NCBI GenBank assembly: GCA_041494245.1
Contig: JBGQAK010000014.1
Location: 43,236 to 107,235 of the forward strand
DNA from: RBG-13-68-16 sp041494245
GTDB taxonomy: Bacteria > Acidobacteriota > Thermoanaerobaculia > Thermoanaerobaculales > Thermoanaerobaculaceae
Length of the DNA stretch: 64,000 nt
Direction: 5' to 3'
Of this stretch, positions 61,255 through 64,000 are shown one piece after another. The position numbers were made by a program, and so were the translations under genes. The stretch's first letter is position 1, and each line of letters begins with the position of its first letter. Under the pieces are notes generated by a model. The model saw nothing but the letters and a program-made list of their open reading frames with translations, was not told the origin of the DNA and searched no databases.

Positions 61255-63561
61255 CTATTTCAACGGGGGCCACAGTGCTTCGAGCAGGCTGCTGAAGTCG
61301 TCCGTCCAGAGCGAAAACTCGTCGAGCCCCGCCTGGTCCCCGACCAGATGCGGCTTGATGGACGGATTCTCCAGAAGGCGCGGATTGCGGCTGAGCAACA
61401 GCCAGGTGCTCTTGACGAGCGCCTGCTCGCCCTGGCCTGGCCAGTTTTCGATGATGGCTACTGGCACGCGGAGGTACTTGGCAATTCGGACTACGACCCA
61501 TTTGAGGTGCAGGTGCCGATTCGAGACGTGAATCGACAGCACCCCGCCGTCCCGCAACCGGTCGAGATACAACTCGAACGCCTCCTTGGTCAGCATGTGG
61601 ACAGGAATGGCGTCGCCGCTGAACGCATCGACGACCAAAACATCAAGGCTGTTGCTCGGCTCTTTCTGCAACGACAGTCGGCCGTCACCCATCACGATTT
61701 CGAGATCCACCCCACGCCTTCGGCAGTCGGACAGGAAGGTGAAGTACTTGTCGGCGATGATCGGGACCTCAGGGTTGATCTCGAAGTACCGGATCGTATC
61801 CCCCGGTTTGCCGTACAAGGCCAACGTCCCGGCTCCCAGGCCTACGATTCCGATTTTCCTGGGCCGACTCGGCCCATTCGGACGGAATTGCATCGCGATG
61901 CCGCCGCCCGCCTTTGGGCCGTAGTAAGTTGTCGGCAGTGCCCGGACCTGCTCCGCCGACGGGATATTCAGGGGATGATCAGACCTCGTCGGCAGGTTGG
62001 CCCTCTCTTTCTGTACGCGGACGTCGTACACCTGCCCGCCATGATTGATGGGGCCGTTCCAAACCTGCCGCATCGTAAGCTCCACGTCCGGTCTGTCGTG
62101 TCTCGGAGTCACCGTCGACTCCAGCACACGCAGAACGCCGTAGAAGTTCCGAGCCCGCTCCAGCGTCCGGGTCTCGTCGCCGAGCCGGATTGTCTTCTCA
62201 ACCGAGGGCATCAAGACAGCAACGCACAGAAGGACCCCCACGCAGAGCGCCTGGTAGGCTCGCCAGTGCGGGATCCGCCACCGCTCGGTGGGACGAATCG
62301 CGCTGATACCTAGTGCCAGGCACAGCGGCATCGCAATGTACAGCTCCCAGTAGCCGGGGAACGCCAGAGGAGCCACGATCGCCACCATGAAGCCGCCCAG
62401 CGCCCCGCCGCAGGAGATCAGGAGATAGAAGGACGTCAACTTCTGCGGCGCCGGACGGAGACGGTACGTCTCGCCATGACAGACCATGCAACAGGCAAAC
62501 ATCGCTGCCACGTACAGGAGAACTTGCGCGGTCAGGTTTATCGAAGACGTGGCGATCCAGTCGTAGCGAAGGGCGAACACTCCTAGGCTCGACAGGACAG
62601 CCAGCGGGATGAACACCGACCGGGGATACCAGCGCTCTCCCGCGAAACAGAGGATGAACGTCAGCAGGTAGACCGTCAGCGGCAGCACCCACAGGAACGG
62701 GAACGACGCGACCTCGAGGCAGATCATGTTTGTCGAGGCGAGCAGCATCATCGAAGCTGAGGCCGGGAGAAGCAGCCAGAAGAGCATCGCCTGGATTCTG
62801 CCGACGGGAGCCACCTCGCTCGAGACGGGCGTGCGCGCTTTGCCTGCCTTGGAGATCCGAGCCTTCCTGAGTGAGGCCGACGGCGTGGGGTTTGCCGCCG
62901 GCAAAGGAACGGGAACGGAAGGCTCGGTTTCGCCTTTGGGCTCCCACAACGGCTTGGCGCACAGCAAGCACAGCACCACGAAAACGATCAATCCTGCCGA
63001 CCAGGCCCAGCTCTGCGTTTGGCGGGCGAAATACGGCTCGACCAGAAACGGATAGCTCACTAAGGCGAGAAGCGACCCGGCGTTGGACAAGGCGTAGAGC
63101 CGGTAAACTTCCTTTTTCGGCCGCCGGGCGGTGATCCAGCTCTGCAGGAGAGGACTCGTCGCCGCCAGTGCGAAGAACGGCAGGCCCGTCGTTACAAGCA
63201 GCACCAGCAGGATGTGCAGCGCCGGATGGGTCACCTTCGTCGGCTGCCAGTGGTCCGCGGGCATCACCGGGATGAACGCGATCGCGCCGAGGAGCACCAC
63301 GCCATGCAGAATCGTCTGGGCCTTGAGCGGGAGCAGCCGGTTACTCAGGTGCGCGTAGAGGTAACCCAACAGCAACATCACCTGGAAGAAGAGCATGCAC
63401 GTGGTCCAGACTTCGATACTTCCCCCGAACCATGGCAGGAGGTACTTCCCGATCAGCGGCTGCACCTGAAAGAGGAGGAATGCACCCAAAAGGATCGTCG
63501 TCGCGTACGAGAGGGGCAGCTCGCCGCCGGAACTACCGGTATCCCTCCCTGATCCTTTCAT
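61255..63561 (-). CDS. polytopic membrane protein fused to spermidine-synthase-like domain
   Basis: A 768-aa protein. The first 480 or so residues contain a dozen or more hydrophobic helices (ATTILLGAFLLFQVQPLIG, LLVLLVTTGLPFFALAATSP, PLTVYLLTFILCF). The C-terminal region is a spermidine-synthase-type fold: SAM-like loop GIVGLGAGTLALYG, acidic YFEINPEV, VMGDGRLSL and VDAFSGDAIPVHMLTKEAF. The fused class is known but its substrate is not; it need not make polyamines. ATG 63561 (MKGSGRDTG) is chosen over 63723 because the extra N-terminus is Arg-rich and unlike a protein. Confidence 0.85.
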   Translation of the reverse strand: MKGSGRDTGSSGGELPLSYATTILLGAFLLFQVQPLIGKYLLPWFGGSIEVWTTCMLFFQVMLLLGYLYAHLSNRLLPLKAQTILHGVVLLGAIAFIPVMPADHWQPTKVTHPALHILLVLLVTTGLPFFALAATSPLLQSWITARRPKKEVYRLYALSNAGSLLALVSYPFLVEPYFARQTQSWAWSAGLIVFVVLCLLCAKPLWEPKGETEPSVPVPLPAANPTPSASLRKARISKAGKARTPVSSEVAPVGRIQAMLFWLLLPASASMMLLASTNMICLEVASFPFLWVLPLTVYLLTFILCFAGERWYPRSVFIPLAVLSSLGVFALRYDWIATSSINLTAQVLLYVAAMFACCMVCHGETYRLRPAPQKLTSFYLLISCGGALGGFMVAIVAPLAFPGYWELYIAMPLCLALGISAIRPTERWRIPHWRAYQALCVGVLLCVAVLMPSVEKTIRLGDETRTLERARNFYGVLRVLESTVTPRHDRPDVELTMRQVWNGPINHGGQVYDVRVQKERANLPTRSDHPLNIPSAEQVRALPTTYYGPKAGGGIAMQFRPNGPSRPRKIGIVGLGAGTLALYGKPGDTIRYFEINPEVPIIADKYFTFLSDCRRRGVDLEIVMGDGRLSLQKEPSNSLDVLVVDAFSGDAIPVHMLTKEAFELYLDRLRDGGVLSIHVSNRHLHLKWVVVRIAKYLRVPVAIIENWPGQGEQALVKSTWLLLSRNPRLLENPSIKPHLVGDQAGLDEFSLWTDDFSSLLEALWPPLK

Positions 63562-63862
63562 GGAATTCGTCCTATAGGCGAACCGTGCCACCAGCTGCCA
63601 TTCGCGTGAAGCGCTCCTCCACCGAGCGTTGTACCACCTCCCGGGACGGGAAATCCATTGTGCACGCCGTCTGCTAATCCGCTGGCCCGGACGCCGCCGA
63701 AGGAACGACGTGGGCAAGCGCATGGATTCCCGGAGAGAGCGGGGATGGTGGTGGAGCGAAGAAACGCTCGAGGCCGGGACGCAGGTGGGGCGACCGGCGC
63801 CCGCTCAGTCCCCGGAGACAACTTCGGCCGCCATCGCGGCGGCCAGGGTGTCTGGTGCAGGT
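63562..63862. other. 300-bp gap, no supported gene
   Basis: Upstream region of the spermidine-synthase-like gene. A minus-strand CTATAG about 12 bases before its ATG may be a -10. Open frames here are not protein-like. Confidence 0.4.
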
Positions 63863-63906
63863 TGGTGGAGCCGACGCGGATCGAACGCGCGACCTCCAGA
63901 GTGCGA
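63863..63906 (-). other. 44-nt 3' fragment of tRNA-Ala(CGC), candidate attachment site
   Basis: Read on the minus strand from 63906: T33, anticodon CGC, AC, 3' anticodon stem TCTGG, variable AGGTC, T-arm GCGCG-TTCGATC-CGCGT (stem pairs), acceptor CGGCTCC, A, CCA. The 5' half is absent: no GGAGCCG acceptor strand, D-arm or matching CCAGA stem lies upstream. A fragment that begins in the anticodon loop and runs to CCA is what tyrosine integrases leave at one end of an integrated element. Confidence 0.7.
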
Positions 63907-64000
63907 TTTGAGGGCAAGGGGGCGCGGGTGGTCCGGAGTGGTGGTGCTGGCGTTGCAAATGCAGGACTTACAGGCCAGACCGCAGGACCCAGGCCCGCCC
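63907..64000. other. window edge beyond tRNA fragment, nothing recognised
   Basis: If the tRNA fragment is an attachment site, this 94-bp stretch would be the end of the integrated element, with the intact tRNA further right. Confidence 0.3.

Noticed and set aside
63863..63990. Intron-containing complete tRNA-Ala
   Set aside because: A group I intron would end in G before the 3' exon and the 5' exon is not in the window; an integration scar fits better, though not proven.

Overview
The window is GC-rich, gene-dense bacterial chromosome with about 60 protein genes on both strands, many overlapping by 1-8 bases. It looks Gram-negative: it encodes LolA, a type IV pilus secretin (PilQ) and lipoproteins with lipoboxes. 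The mix of pilMNOPQ, tgt-yajC-secD-secF, a tricorn-like S41 protease, a roadblock protein and an ECF sigma/anti-sigma pair would suit Acidobacteriota (for example a Thermoanaerobaculia-like lineage). That placement is inference from gene content only. No rRNA and no intact tRNA was found.

Layout. 1-3.3 kb (minus): an overlapping operon of amidohydrolase, TPR/cyclic-nucleotide-binding protein and a truncated acyl-CoA synthetase. 3.4-10.8 kb: a histidine kinase/response regulator pair, recA, a quinone-oxidoreductase-like gene, a diguanylate cyclase, an NtrC-type regulator and pyrE. 10.8-16.6 kb: DUF2752 and Yip1 membrane proteins, a split lysine-ketoglutarate reductase/saccharopine dehydrogenase pair, infC (apparently starting on ATC) and a CoA-binding protein. 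16.6-31.4 kb: an MFS exporter, fmt, rsmB, HU, pncA, a TGS-nucleoside kinase, cysE, lolA, tgt-yajC-secD-secF, rel and rpmB. 31.5-40.3 kb: the pilMNOPQ operon plus two lipoproteins, with a near-consensus promoter in front and a rho-independent terminator behind. 40.3-45.2 kb: TPR protein, roadblock protein, accB-accC, aroK and a phosphoesterase. 45.2-58 kb: a 710-bp non-coding stretch, a small zinc-ribbon gene coupled to a HEAT/cyclophilin/thioredoxin-like fusion, a 2-hydroxyacid dehydrogenase, a CorC-like protein, gdhA, an ECF sigma/anti-sigma/membrane protein operon and a tricorn-like protease. 58-64 kb: a more accessory zone.

The accessory end holds the most unusual material. A REP-associated tyrosine transposase (RAYT) gene is bounded by 30-bp inverted repeats. 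A third copy of the repeat lies 1 kb further on, and between them sit a small unknown gene and a nucleotidyltransferase gene broken by a stop codon and a one-base deletion. A related inverted pair without a transposase lies between two convergent genes near 15.2 kb. A solitary 44-nt 3' end of a tRNA-Ala(CGC) near the right edge looks like the scar of a site-specific integration event.

Expression signals. Several genes at the head of a transcript have a -10-like hexamer ending only 6-8 bases before the start codon, which suggests frequent leaderless transcripts. Interior genes instead use Shine-Dalgarno sequences or stop/start overlaps. Two CRP/FNR-like dyads (TGTGA-N6-TCAC) were seen, one in the upstream promoter region of infC.
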